64,000 nucleotides of DNA, taken from NCBI GenBank assembly GCA_041879425.1, contig CP090854.1, positions 558,001 to 622,000 on the forward strand. The letters are read 5' to 3'. The notes below the pieces were generated by a model. It had not been told where the DNA came from. It saw only the letters and a program-made list of their open reading frames with translations, and ran no database searches. The translations under genes and the position numbers were made by a program. Below, one piece after another: positions 37,173-47,051 of the stretch. This DNA is from Vibrio pomeroyi (GTDB lineage Bacteria; Pseudomonadota; Gammaproteobacteria; Enterobacterales; Vibrionaceae). Each line of letters begins with the position of its first letter. Position 1 is the stretch's first letter.

Positions 37173-37904
37173 TTATTGGAGGCCGAGCTGTTCTTTTAAG
37201 GTCTTTAGATAGCGGCGGCTAACTGGGACTTCAAAGCCCGTCAGTGTAATGATCTCCGCTAATCCATTTTCTAACAGCTTGATCTCTTGGATCGATTTTA
37301 TGTTGATCAAATATTGTCGATGACAGCGGATCAAATCGGTCTTTTCTTCCAAGATCTTCAGGGTTAACTGTGAGGTTGCCGTTTGTGATGAGCTGCGAAC
37401 ATGCACACCACTGATATCAGAATAGGCGCATTCAACCGTTTGACTTGCCATGATCACAATGCGGTTATGACCAATACACGGAATCTGCTCTAAGTGGCAG
37501 GGAGCAATCGCAGAGATGTCTTGTTCAGGTGCTTTCTGGTTTTGCTTGATGACCTTATTCAGACGACAAACACTCTTGTTTAATCGACAAGGTTCAACGG
37601 GTTTGAGTAGGTAGTCAAAGGCATTGTCTTCAAAGGCTTGAATCGCATATTGATCGTAAGCGGTCACAAACACCACGTAAGGCATGGTCTCCGGGTCAAG
37701 CATGCTCAGTAATTCAATTCCAGTGACCTGAGGCATTTGAATATCCAAATACACCACGTCAGGCTTGAGAAGGTTGATTTGCTTTAGTCCTTCAATTGCA
37801 TTACTCGCTTGGCCAATGACTTCCACTTCTCCTGTTTCAGTCAGCAGCTCAATCAACTCTTCGCGAGCAAAAAGCTCATCATCGACCACTAGTGCTTTTA
37901 ACAT
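37173..37904 (-). CDS. btsR: LytTR response regulator, BtsR-like
   Basis: Response regulator of 243 residues. The receiver domain has acidic pocket VVDDE (8-9), phosphoacceptor D54 in VVYLDIQMPQ, VTAYD and the Lys in LLKPV. The C-terminal LytTR DNA-binding domain (about 140-240) has CHRQYLINIKSIQEI and FEVPVSRRYLKTLKEQL. The pairing with the LytS-type kinase upstream and a CstA-family carrier beyond it resembles E. coli BtsSR/BtsT, which responds to extracellular pyruvate. The gene symbol is by similarity. Candidate binding repeats lie at 41504-41695. Confidence 0.82.
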   Translation of the reverse strand: MLKALVVDDELFAREELIELLTETGEVEVIGQASNAIEGLKQINLLKPDVVYLDIQMPQVTGIELLSMLDPETMPYVVFVTAYDQYAIQAFEDNAFDYLLKPVEPCRLNKSVCRLNKVIKQNQKAPEQDISAIAPCHLEQIPCIGHNRIVIMASQTVECAYSDISGVHVRSSSQTATSQLTLKILEEKTDLIRCHRQYLINIKSIQEIKLLENGLAEIITLTGFEVPVSRRYLKTLKEQLGLQ

Positions 37905-37997
37905 CCTACAATCTTCATCTTGTTTCTATCCCTGCTTGTTTTCTATCTATGTCTTCTAAATATGCTTACCGAGAAGCTATCACCTACGAAAAGACCG

Positions 37998-39668
37998 TTA
38001 TTTTAGTATAGGTATGATAAAGCTCATTCGAGTAAATTGCTGTGGTTGAGATTCTATTTTTAGTGCTGAATCTTGTCCAAAGAAATTAGTGAGTCGTTTG
38101 TCAACAATCTCCATACCTAATCCGACATGATCTTGAGATGGTTTCTGATAGTTGCCTGCATTGTCTTCGACGATCAGTTTGAATCCACCTTGGAAAGCTT
38201 CGCTATAGATCTTCACTGTGCCACCTTCCAACATGTTCGAAATACCATGTTTGATGGCGTTCTCAACCAATGGTTGCAGGGTAAAGCTCGGCAGTTGTGA
38301 TTCGTACAACTGTGGGTCGATATCCCATTCGACTTCTAGTCTGTCAGTGAAACGTGCTTTCTCAATGGTGAGGTACGCATTGACGTGTGCCAGCTCGTCT
38401 TTGAGTTTCACAGTGTTGATGTTCTGCTTAAGGTTGCTTCTAAAGAAGTGAGACAGGTGTTGAATGAGCTCTCTCGCTTTATCAGGATCACGACGTGTAA
38501 CAGCACTAATAGTATTGAGCGCATTGAACAAGAAGTGCGGGTTAACCTGAGCGTGCAATAGTTTGATCTCAGCTTGAGTGAGCAGGGTTTGCTGCTGCTG
38601 ATAATTGCTGAACAGGATCTGACTCGACAATAGCTGAGCGATACCCTCTGCCATCGACATGTTAATGGTCGAGAATAGCTTCAGCTTAGGCTCATACAGT
38701 TTGATGGTACCAACCACTTCGTTACCAGCACGCAGTGGGATAATGAGCGCAGAACCTAACTTACAATCTTGAGATAGAGAACATTGATATGGGTTCTCTT
38801 TACCATCAAGGTAGATGATGTCGTTCTTTTCCATCGAAGTGAGGGTACTCTGCGATGAAATCGGGGTATTTGGAATATGGTGTTCATCGCCAATGCCGAC
38901 AAACGCGAGGATTTTTTCTCGGTCGGTAATCGCTACCGCACCAACGTTGGTTTCTTCATAAACGATACGCACGATCTTTTGTGCATTATCGGAAGTGAAG
39001 CCGCCATGCAAAATACCCACCGAACGCTCGGCAATAGTAAGTGCGCGGCGTGAGAAGGTTGCGGAGTACTTCTCGAAGATGGTTTTTCTGTCTTGGATGA
39101 TGCTCATGAACAACGCGGCACCCACAGAGTTGGCAATGATCATTGGCGCGGCAATATCAGAAACTAGCGCGTAGGACTGCTCAAACGGTTTAGCGACTGC
39201 GAGCAGAATCAACATCTGAATGATTTCTGCAAACAGGGTGACAGAGAATACAACCAGCGGATTAAACAACTGACTGGCTTTGTTCTTTCTGACTAAATAC
39301 ACATGCAGTAAACCACCAATCAGGCCTTCTGCTGTCGTTGAGATAGCACAAGCTAAGTCCGTAAAACCACCTAGTGAATAGCGATGAATCCCGCCAGTAA
39401 AGCCGACCGCAAAGCCAACCACCGGACCACCAAACAGGCCGCCCATTACTGCGCCCATCGCTCGCGTGTTGGCGATAGCATCATTGATCTGCAGTCCGAA
39501 ATAAGTGCCCATAATACAGAACAAGGAGAACAGAACGTAACAGCTGATCTTATGGCTTAAGCGAGATGAGATGCTCAATAAAGGGAGAATCAGTGGGGTT
39601 TTACTTAGCATGTAAGCAATCACTAAGTAGACACAGGTTTGTTGCAGCAGAGAGAGAATGAGTTCCAT
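37998..39668 (-). CDS. btsS: LytS-type sensor histidine kinase, BtsS-like
   Basis: A 556-residue kinase. The N-terminal 5TM-5TMR_LYT membrane domain (about 1-195) contains the family segment INDAIANTRAMGAVMGGLFG. A GAF-like domain (about 215-350; LGSALIIPLRAGNEVVGTIKLY) is followed by the LytS-type kinase core with H378 in QVNPHFLFNALNTI and an ATP-binding domain (PLVENAIKHGISN, VEDNAGN). In E. coli the homologous BtsS is a high-affinity pyruvate receptor. It is upstream of btsR on the same strand, 93 bases apart. Confidence 0.84.
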   Translation of the reverse strand: MELILSLLQQTCVYLVIAYMLSKTPLILPLLSISSRLSHKISCYVLFSLFCIMGTYFGLQINDAIANTRAMGAVMGGLFGGPVVGFAVGFTGGIHRYSLGGFTDLACAISTTAEGLIGGLLHVYLVRKNKASQLFNPLVVFSVTLFAEIIQMLILLAVAKPFEQSYALVSDIAAPMIIANSVGAALFMSIIQDRKTIFEKYSATFSRRALTIAERSVGILHGGFTSDNAQKIVRIVYEETNVGAVAITDREKILAFVGIGDEHHIPNTPISSQSTLTSMEKNDIIYLDGKENPYQCSLSQDCKLGSALIIPLRAGNEVVGTIKLYEPKLKLFSTINMSMAEGIAQLLSSQILFSNYQQQQTLLTQAEIKLLHAQVNPHFLFNALNTISAVTRRDPDKARELIQHLSHFFRSNLKQNINTVKLKDELAHVNAYLTIEKARFTDRLEVEWDIDPQLYESQLPSFTLQPLVENAIKHGISNMLEGGTVKIYSEAFQGGFKLIVEDNAGNYQKPSQDHVGLGMEIVDKRLTNFFGQDSALKIESQPQQFTRMSFIIPILK

Positions 39669-39790
39669 ATTTTCACCTATTGAGACGCTTGTTAAGTGTA
39701 AAGCTCATTGCTTGTTAACGGTAGCTTTGCTTGTGCTTTAGTGGGTTATATTCGCTTCCCAGAGTCGAAAGCACTAACGCCTGAAAACAA

Positions 39791-39818
39791 TAAAGCCCAT
39801 CACAGTGGACGGGCTTTA
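39791..39818 (-). terminator. Terminator after the CstA/BtsT-family gene
   Basis: AAAGCCC (39792-39798) pairs with GGGCTTT (39811-39817); leftward transcription then reads TTATTGTTTT. It probably separates the carrier transcript from btsSR. Confidence 0.6.
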
Positions 39819-39932
39819 GTCTTAGGATCCACGAATCACTGAGTGATTACGGGAGCAAGCGAAGTTGTGTTTGGCTGTTCTTTTGTCTCTTTCTATGAAG
39901 ATTGGTCTCTTGTTCCCAAGAGCCTTAAAGAA

Positions 39933-41423
39933 CTAGGCTGTTTTGGTGACGCCCTTTGCTTCTTTCTCTTCTTCATCAGCAAGGTCGATATCGCCTTTGC
40001 CTTTTGAAATTTTGATAACGTAAGCTGCAACACCTAGTGCACTCATCACACCAATGATGGTCGAGATTTGCATTGGTAGACCGAAGCCCAGTTGGCTGTT
40101 GTTCAGGATGAATGTGATACACACAGACGTCATGAAGATAGCTGGAACTGTTGTTACCCAGTGCAGTTTGTTGTGACGAAGTAGGTAAGCTGAAGCTGTC
40201 CACAACATCATTACTGCTGTTGATTGGTTAGCAAAACCGAAGTAGCGCCAGATGATACCGAAATCAACTTGAGTCAGGATGCCACCGATAACGAACAGTG
40301 GTAACGCCATTAGTAGACGGTTACGCAGTGTTTTCTGTTCCATGTTGAAGTATTCAGCAAGGATAAGACGGCTTGAACGGAACGCTGTGTCACCAGAAGT
40401 GATTGGTAGGATAACCACGCCAAGGAAAGCAAGGATACCGCCAAATACACCCAGTAGACCAAATGAAGCGCTGTATACCACGTTACCCGGGCCGCCGTTT
40501 GCAATCGCGTCAGACAGTGACTCAACTGAACCGAAGAAAGATAGAGCAAGAGCACACCAGATTAGAGCGATGATGCCTTCACCAATCATTGCACCGTAGA
40601 ATACGAAGCGACCGTTCTTCTCGTTTTCCATACAACGCGCCATCAAAGGAGACTGAGTTGCGTGGAAGCCAGATATAGCACCACATGCAATTGTGATGAA
40701 TAGAGCAGGCCAAAGTGGTAGGTCATTCGGGTTCATGTTGGTGAACATGTCGCTCATTTCAAAGCCACCCATGATTTGGTGCTCGTCAGATAGGCCAATC
40801 GCAGTGATTAGGCCAACAGACATAAAGATAAGCAGTGCACCGAACAGTGGGTAGAAGCGACCAATGATTTTATCGACAGGGACAATCGTTGCGATGATGT
40901 AGTAAGCAAAGATGATAACAACCATCGTCGTTGCAGACATCGCGAAATCAGTTTGGTCGTTTACTAGGTTCGTGATCATGCCTGCAGGAGCAGATACGAA
41001 TACCACACCAACAAGAAGCAGTAGAACAATGGCAAAGATGTTCATAAAGTGTTTTGCGCCATTGCCTAGGTAACGTCCAGTGATGGTTGGAACTGAAGCA
41101 CCGCCATTACGGATAGATAACATACCTGAGAAGTAGTCGTGTACTGCACCTGCGAAGATACAACCTAGCACGATCCAAAGCATTGCTGCTGGGCCGTAAA
41201 GGGCACCCATGATAGGGCCGAAGATTGGACCTACACCAGCGATGTTAAGCAGCTGAACTAGGTAAACCTTTGGTGTCGACATTGGAACGTAGTCCACGCC
41301 ATCTTGCTTAGTGTGAGCGGGTGTTTGGCGCTTTTCATTGATACCGAAAATCTTTTCGATAAAGGTACCGTAAATAAAGTAGCCACCAATGAGTGCTGCA
41401 ACACAGGTAAGAAACCACATCAT
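39933..41423 (-). CDS. cstA: CstA/BtsT-family carbon starvation carrier
   Basis: Membrane carrier of 496 residues with about 13-15 hydrophobic segments. CstA-family features include VQLLNIAGVGPIFGPIMGAL, HDYFSGMLSIRNGGASVP, ISGFHATQSPLMARC and LPITSGDTAFRSSRLI. Members import pyruvate (BtsT, CstA) or peptides. E. coli CstA is about 700 residues; this is the shorter form. The adjacent BtsSR-like system suggests pyruvate-controlled expression, and the upstream region carries phased LytTR-type repeats. The start is the ATG at 41423 (or 41420). The C-terminal tail is acidic (DLADEEEKEAKG). Confidence 0.85.
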   Translation of the reverse strand: MMWFLTCVAALIGGYFIYGTFIEKIFGINEKRQTPAHTKQDGVDYVPMSTPKVYLVQLLNIAGVGPIFGPIMGALYGPAAMLWIVLGCIFAGAVHDYFSGMLSIRNGGASVPTITGRYLGNGAKHFMNIFAIVLLLLVGVVFVSAPAGMITNLVNDQTDFAMSATTMVVIIFAYYIIATIVPVDKIIGRFYPLFGALLIFMSVGLITAIGLSDEHQIMGGFEMSDMFTNMNPNDLPLWPALFITIACGAISGFHATQSPLMARCMENEKNGRFVFYGAMIGEGIIALIWCALALSFFGSVESLSDAIANGGPGNVVYSASFGLLGVFGGILAFLGVVILPITSGDTAFRSSRLILAEYFNMEQKTLRNRLLMALPLFVIGGILTQVDFGIIWRYFGFANQSTAVMMLWTASAYLLRHNKLHWVTTVPAIFMTSVCITFILNNSQLGFGLPMQISTIIGVMSALGVAAYVIKISKGKGDIDLADEEEKEAKGVTKTA

Positions 41424-41503
41424 AATTTGTTATCCCTGAATGTATTAATTAAGTCAGGGTGTATATTAAAGGAGTCGATGAGAAGAAACTTCCGTTACAA
41501 GAG

Positions 41504-41695
41504 TGAGTGGTCGAATAGCCAATTTAACGGTGTTATAACTGGTTGAGTGGTTTGTTCACTGTGCTGAGTGGCGGATATTTATATCGAGAGGCCTATTAGC
41601 TCTATAGAGAGGTTGTTTGAGTTGGCTTAACGGCGACTACTGATTCTGAGTGGTCGGAATGAACTTAAAGTGGCGAACATTAGACAATAAGTGGA
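41504..41695 (-). promoter_or_regulatory. Phased TGAGTGGT repeat array (candidate BtsR sites)
   Basis: TGAGTGGT or near copies on the plus strand (ACCACTCA read toward the carrier gene) occur at 41504-41511, 41544-41551, 41565-41572 (TGAGTGGC) and 41647-41654; weaker forms are at 41667-41674 and 41688-41695. The 41544/41565 pair has exactly a 13-base spacer, as does the weak 41667/41688 pair. E. coli BtsR is reported to bind direct repeats ACC(G/A)CT(C/T)A spaced by 13 bases. The array lies in the 354-base gap between the divergent carrier and lipoprotein genes. Confidence 0.65.
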
Positions 41696-41777
41696 CATCG
41701 ACAGGCGTTCAGCGGAGAATCACCACAAAGGCAGCGCTTCGTCAGAAAGTGGTGAAGTAATAATATAAAGGATTGAA

Positions 41778-42128
41778 ATGAAAAAAATAATCGCACTATT
41801 CGCCGTGGCATTTAGCCTTGCAGGATGCAGCGCCAATATTCAAGATTTAGCGGCAGAAGGTAACTGGAAAGAGATTGGTTACCGTGATGGTATTAAAGGC
41901 CACACTCAGCGTTCTTATCAAGAGATGACTGCGCTTGGCGCTGTTGACCAAGCAAGTTACACAGAAGGTTATCACTCAGGAGTGACTGAATACTGTAACC
42001 CTAACCATGCTTATCAGATTGGCTTGTCTGGTCAGGTGTATGAAGGTGTATGTTCTGGTACGGAAGACGCTCAACGTTTCCGTATGGAATGGCAGCGTGG
42101 CTGGGATGAGTTCTCGAACGACTATTAA
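41778..42128 (+). CDS. DUF2799 family lipoprotein
   Basis: Predicted lipoprotein of 116 residues: signal peptide MKKIIALFAVAFSLAGC with lipobox LAGC (cysteine 17). The mature part resembles DUF2799 (WKEIGYRDGIKG, YTEGYHSGVTEYC, YQIGLSGQVYEGVC, WQRGWDEF), with repeated G-Y/G-x-x-G patterns and two conserved cysteines. Function unknown. AAAGGATTG before the ATG is the ribosome site. It is divergent from the carrier gene and shares its regulatory gap. Confidence 0.85.
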   Translation: MKKIIALFAVAFSLAGCSANIQDLAAEGNWKEIGYRDGIKGHTQRSYQEMTALGAVDQASYTEGYHSGVTEYCNPNHAYQIGLSGQVYEGVCSGTEDAQRFRMEWQRGWDEFSNDY

Positions 42129-42196
42129 TCCGGCTTACGGTTAATTCGTTATCTCGTTTAAGTAAAAACTCGCTAACTAAAAAACATCTAGCTAAA

Positions 42197-42230
42197 TAAA
42201 AAACCAGTACCTCATATGTACTGGTTTTTT
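42197..42230. terminator. Bidirectional terminator between the DUF2799 gene and murQ
   Basis: Stem AAAACCAGTAC (42200-42210) with GTACTGGTTTT (42218-42228), A-rich left and T-rich right flanks. It serves the two convergent genes. Confidence 0.88.
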
Positions 42231-42270
42231 GTATCAAGCTTTCATCTGTATCGAAGACTAATCCGACATT

Positions 42271-43212
<942 letters not shown>

Positions 43213-43236
43213 CTAAAATGATGGTTCTAACATTGT

Positions 43237-44349
43237 TCAGTCAGCACGATAGAGAACGCCTAGAGAGGCAGCCCTGCTTGCGCCAGTCACTTCGGGTAAA
43301 TTACTTGGCAGTTGATGAATATGACGTTGAGCAAGCCATGCAAAGGCCATGGCTTCCATGTAGTCTGCATCCACGCCTTTACTGGTCGTAGAATCAACTT
43401 CCCAACTCGGAAGCAGTTCAACCAACCTTTTCATCAATAATGGATTTCTCGTACCGCCGCCACACACATAGAGTGCAGGTTGATTACCTAAGCAATAAGT
43501 CTCCACTTCATTGGCTATCGTCAATGCGGTGTATTCACAAAGCGTGCGCTGAACATCTTCTGCTGAGATGTCGTTAAATTCTGTTAATTGTTTCTCTAAC
43601 CAAGGCAGGTTAAATAACTCTCTACCGGTACTTTTCGGCGGTGTTAGAGATAAATAAGATTCATCTAACAGCTGTTTGAGTAAAGCTTGGTTTAGTTGGC
43701 CTTTCAGAGCGAATTGCGCATCACGGTCAAACTTTTCACCAGTGTGTTTATCTACCCAAGCGTCCATCAACATATTGCCAGGGCCTGTATCATAACCAAG
43801 CGTTGGCTGATTCGGGCGCAGCACTGAAATGTTCGAGATACCGCCAATGTTCAACACCACAACTGAGCTGTCCTGTGGGTGAAAGATCGTATGATGGAAG
43901 GCGGGTACTAATGGCGCACCTTGCCCGCCAAGTGCCATGTCCTTGCGTCTGAAATCGGCGACCGTTTGAATCTCTGTTTTCGCTGCAATGATATTGGCAT
44001 CACCTAACTGCATGGTAAATGGTGATTCACCGGTTGGCTGGTGGAATACCGTTTGACCATGGTTACCAATCGCAGCCACAGAAGATGCAGGAGTATCTGA
44101 CTTTTCGAGAAGTTGCAGAACCGCATCAGCAAATAAATGACCAAGCTGGTGGTCGAGTTCACCAATAGCAATCAAATCCGTTTTCTGACCAATACACACC
44201 TCAAACAGACGGGCTTTTAGGTCATCAGGCATAGGGAATTCATCATGCGCGAGCAATGTGATACGAGTATCTTCTATCGACACTAATGCGGTATCAACAC
44301 CGTCCATACTCGTGCCGGACATCACGCCGATATATAACTCTGACTTCAT
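43237..44349 (-). CDS. anmK: Anhydro-N-acetylmuramic acid kinase
   Basis: Phosphorylates and opens 1,6-anhydro-MurNAc to MurNAc-6-phosphate, the substrate of MurQ. It has 370 residues of the ASKHA fold. The N-terminal phosphate loop is IGVMSGTSMDGVDTALV (about 6-22); the catalytic base region is VADFRRKDMALGGQGAPLVP; ATP contacts lie in NIGGISNISVL, YDTGPGNMLMD and YVCGGGTRNPLLM. The start ATG overlaps the stop of the upstream kinase gene by four bases, indicating translational coupling. Confidence 0.94.
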   Translation of the reverse strand: MKSELYIGVMSGTSMDGVDTALVSIEDTRITLLAHDEFPMPDDLKARLFEVCIGQKTDLIAIGELDHQLGHLFADAVLQLLEKSDTPASSVAAIGNHGQTVFHQPTGESPFTMQLGDANIIAAKTEIQTVADFRRKDMALGGQGAPLVPAFHHTIFHPQDSSVVVLNIGGISNISVLRPNQPTLGYDTGPGNMLMDAWVDKHTGEKFDRDAQFALKGQLNQALLKQLLDESYLSLTPPKSTGRELFNLPWLEKQLTEFNDISAEDVQRTLCEYTALTIANEVETYCLGNQPALYVCGGGTRNPLLMKRLVELLPSWEVDSTTSKGVDADYMEAMAFAWLAQRHIHQLPSNLPEVTGASRAASLGVLYRAD

Positions 44350-45230
44350 TGTTCATTTCCTAAATTGAGCATGTGGATCTTTTGGTGAGCGATAACTTCA
44401 GCACCATTCAGAGCATCACCTTGAATGTCTAAGGCGCGAGCTTGAAGCTCTTGAGAAAGCTTAGGGCGAAAGAATTGTCCTAAGCTGCCTAAAAACATAA
44501 TCGGTAAGCTGTTATTTTCTGAGCATGTTCGTGTGAGCTTCTCTATTTCTTCAATACCTTGTTTTAATATGGTACTTGCCGTTGAGCAGCGCTGCTCTAT
44601 ATCAATGATCTCTCGTGCAAATTGCGCATAATCGGTCGCATTGGCAGTGCTGATCCACTTTAGAATGTCACTACGTTCGCTACCTATTTTATTCGTGACA
44701 AACTGGCTCGTTAAAGAGGAATGTTTGTCATCAAATTCGGCTAGAGTTTGCTGCACTGCTCGAAATCCGAGCCAAGCGCCGCCCCCTTGATCGCCAATCG
44801 GGAACCCCCACCCACCAAACTGATGAGTCACATGTTGGGTATCTAACTGAATGGCAACTGAACCTGTGCCAATCGCAATGCAGTTAACGCCTTGCCCTGC
44901 GTTAGCACCAAATACCGACGCCTCAGCATCGGTTGTCACATATAGGTGTGGGCAGTGGGCTAATGCCGATTGTAGCTTGGCTTTTAAATGTTTATTTCCT
45001 GCACCCGCCACGCCAACCACAATATAGCACTGTTTGGCTTTAATCTGATTCACACTCAACATTTCCTCAATATAATGAGTCAGTTGAGTGATGGCTGTTT
45101 CACCGTATAAGGTCAATGACGTTGCGGCTAAAGTACGCTCTTTAATTACGCTCGGCGTTGGTGAAATTCGTTTGAGTCTCATAGCGGTTTTTGTGCCGCC
45201 ACCATCGACGGCTAGAGTATGGGTAATCAT
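44346..45230 (-). CDS. BadF/BadG-family amino-sugar kinase
   Basis: ASKHA kinase of 294 residues. Phosphate-1 motif LAVDGGGTKTAMRL (about 5-18), VVGVAGAGNKHL, phosphate-2 motif IAIGTGSVAIQL, GGWGFPIGDQGGGAWLG, and adenosine motif IMFLGSLGQFF. Family members phosphorylate GlcNAc, glucosamine or (MurK of Clostridium) both MurNAc and GlcNAc. In this cluster it probably phosphorylates GlcNAc released by NagZ, or MurNAc imported by the neighbouring symporter; the substrate is inferred. It overlaps both neighbouring genes by four bases. Confidence 0.82.
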   Translation of the reverse strand: MITHTLAVDGGGTKTAMRLKRISPTPSVIKERTLAATSLTLYGETAITQLTHYIEEMLSVNQIKAKQCYIVVGVAGAGNKHLKAKLQSALAHCPHLYVTTDAEASVFGANAGQGVNCIAIGTGSVAIQLDTQHVTHQFGGWGFPIGDQGGGAWLGFRAVQQTLAEFDDKHSSLTSQFVTNKIGSERSDILKWISTANATDYAQFAREIIDIEQRCSTASTILKQGIEEIEKLTRTCSENNSLPIMFLGSLGQFFRPKLSQELQARALDIQGDALNGAEVIAHQKIHMLNLGNEQ

Positions 45231-46825
45231 TGGCTAACCGTTTGTAGTTTATTTGCCTCTTGAGGCTGTTTCTTACCTGATAGGCATACGATTAATGAGA
45301 CAAAGGTGCCTGCACACAGTTGATATGGGAAGGCCAATCGAATGCCCACCCAATTCGTATTAATCATACCCATCACACTATCCCAAACATAAGCTTGCAT
45401 CAGTAACGTCGTTAGGAAGCCGGCCACAAGCGCTAACGCTACTGATGTTTCATTGCCACGCTCGGTGAAAATGGCCGTGAAGTAAACCCCCAGTAGCCCT
45501 GTGTAAGCAAACACCATCACACTCAAAGCGAACGACAATAACGGCATATCGGTGTATTGCTGCCAGTAGTAACATAAGATGCCCATGCTACCTAAGGCCA
45601 GCGCAGCTGCGGCCATACCGAAGCGGCCCGCTTTTACATAATGGAAGTCATCTTGTTCGCCTTTACGAGCTTCTAGCCACGGCTTATAGATATCTTGAAT
45701 CGCAACAGAAGACATTGAATTCAAACCTGAGTTTAGTGTTGAAAGCGCAGCGGCAACCACACCCACTGTCACTAAGCCTCGAAGACCTGCCGGCATTTCA
45801 TTGAGCACGTAGTACATGAAAATCGTGACGTTCTCACCATTGAAGCTCTGCACGACATCTTTTCCTTCGACACCCATTAGGTCCGGTCTTTGATAGAAAA
45901 CATACAGAAGTAGGCCAATCGACATGAAAACCAACACAACAGGGATAGAGAAGATGATTGAGTTGATCATCGCCTTAGATCCTTGCTTGGCATCTTTACA
46001 GGTTAGAACTCGCTGGGTCATGTCTTGATCAAGACCAAACGCACCAATGTTCAATAGTACAAAGCCGGTAATACAAGCCCAGAAACTGAAAGTACCTGCA
46101 GGCGTTAAATCAAGAGTGAAATCGAGCAAGGTCAGCTTTGAAGATTGACCTTCGCCAGGGTTGGCAAGCACTTGTGCGATTTGGCTGAAATCTGCCGGGA
46201 TCTGGCCTAATAAGTAGATAATGACCGCAATAGCTGCGCCGACATAAACAACGAGTTGGATTAAGTCACTCCAGATAACGGAACGAATACCGCCCATGTA
46301 GGTATAAGCGAGGCCAACGGTGACCAAAATCACCACGGAAGTGATGACGCTGCTTGGGTTAATATTAGTAAATAGAATCATAGATACTGCGATAGCCGCC
46401 ATATATAGGCGAGCACCAGAAGCAAACACACGACCAACTAAATACATCACACCGGCACGCTGCTTGGTTTTCTCGCCAAAACGTACTTTCAGTAGCTCAT
46501 ATACTGTTGAAACTTTGTTTTGATAGAAGCGAGGAATCAGAATCAGAGCGACAAAAATAGCACCCAAAATACCGCCAATATTAGTGGCTAGGTAAGTGAG
46601 ATCGCCACGGTAGCTCGATTCTGGTCCACCTAAAAACGTCGCTGCTGACTGTGAGGTTGCGAGTACTGAGATAGCCACCACCCACATTGGCATAGAGTTA
46701 CCACCTAAAAAATAGTCCTTGGTACTCGTGATTTTGATTCGGCTGAAATGCCAACCTGTGAAGGCGATAACAACGAAGTAAATCGCAAATACCGCCCAAT
46801 CCAGCGAAGTAAATAGTGAATTCAT
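45227..46825 (-). CDS. Sodium/solute symporter (SSS family), probable cell-wall sugar uptake
   Basis: A 532-residue protein with about 13-14 membrane segments. SSS features include FAIYFVVIAFTGWHFSR, DYFLGGNSMPMWVVAISVLATSQSAATFLGGP, the signature region YTYMGGIRSVIWSDLIQ, and AALSTLNSGLNSMSSVAIQDIYKP (Na+ site serines). It begins the leftward cluster and overlaps the kinase gene by four bases, so it should bring in the kinase's substrate: plausibly MurNAc, GlcNAc or an anhydro form. Direct substrate evidence is absent. Palindromic operators lie just upstream. Confidence 0.8.
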   Translation of the reverse strand: MNSLFTSLDWAVFAIYFVVIAFTGWHFSRIKITSTKDYFLGGNSMPMWVVAISVLATSQSAATFLGGPESSYRGDLTYLATNIGGILGAIFVALILIPRFYQNKVSTVYELLKVRFGEKTKQRAGVMYLVGRVFASGARLYMAAIAVSMILFTNINPSSVITSVVILVTVGLAYTYMGGIRSVIWSDLIQLVVYVGAAIAVIIYLLGQIPADFSQIAQVLANPGEGQSSKLTLLDFTLDLTPAGTFSFWACITGFVLLNIGAFGLDQDMTQRVLTCKDAKQGSKAMINSIIFSIPVVLVFMSIGLLLYVFYQRPDLMGVEGKDVVQSFNGENVTIFMYYVLNEMPAGLRGLVTVGVVAAALSTLNSGLNSMSSVAIQDIYKPWLEARKGEQDDFHYVKAGRFGMAAAALALGSMGILCYYWQQYTDMPLLSFALSVMVFAYTGLLGVYFTAIFTERGNETSVALALVAGFLTTLLMQAYVWDSVMGMINTNWVGIRLAFPYQLCAGTFVSLIVCLSGKKQPQEANKLQTVSQ

Positions 46826-46907
46826 AGCAGCTCCATAGCATGAATAGATGAGAAGGTGTTTATTATTATTTTTTCAGAATGACAGTTTGAATAATGAGTT
46901 TCAAAAT

Positions 46908-46926
46908 CTATTCCTTGGTGGAATAG
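46908..46926. promoter_or_regulatory. Candidate RpiR-family operator O1
   Basis: CTATTCC-TTGGT-GGAATAG is an inverted repeat built from the GGAATA half-site also found at 46996-47009. It is about 83 bases before the symporter ATG, on the side of the leftward promoter. A further single half-site, CTATTCC, lies near 46972-46978. Confidence 0.55.
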
Positions 46927-46995
46927 TGACCAAGGGTTTTCTTTGATGATGCTCCCAGAAGGTGGTGTGAGCTATTCCAAACGGCAGAATGTGAA

Positions 46996-47009
46996 GGAAT
47001 AATTATTCC
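46996..47009. promoter_or_regulatory. Candidate RpiR-family operator O2
   Basis: GGAATAATTATTCC is a perfect 14-bp palindrome 42 bases before the regulator ATG in the divergent gap. It suits autoregulation and joint control of the symporter cluster. Confidence 0.6.
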
Positions 47010-47051
47010 AATGAAAATACAAAACTCGTTATGATAACGAGGAGTGGTCAG

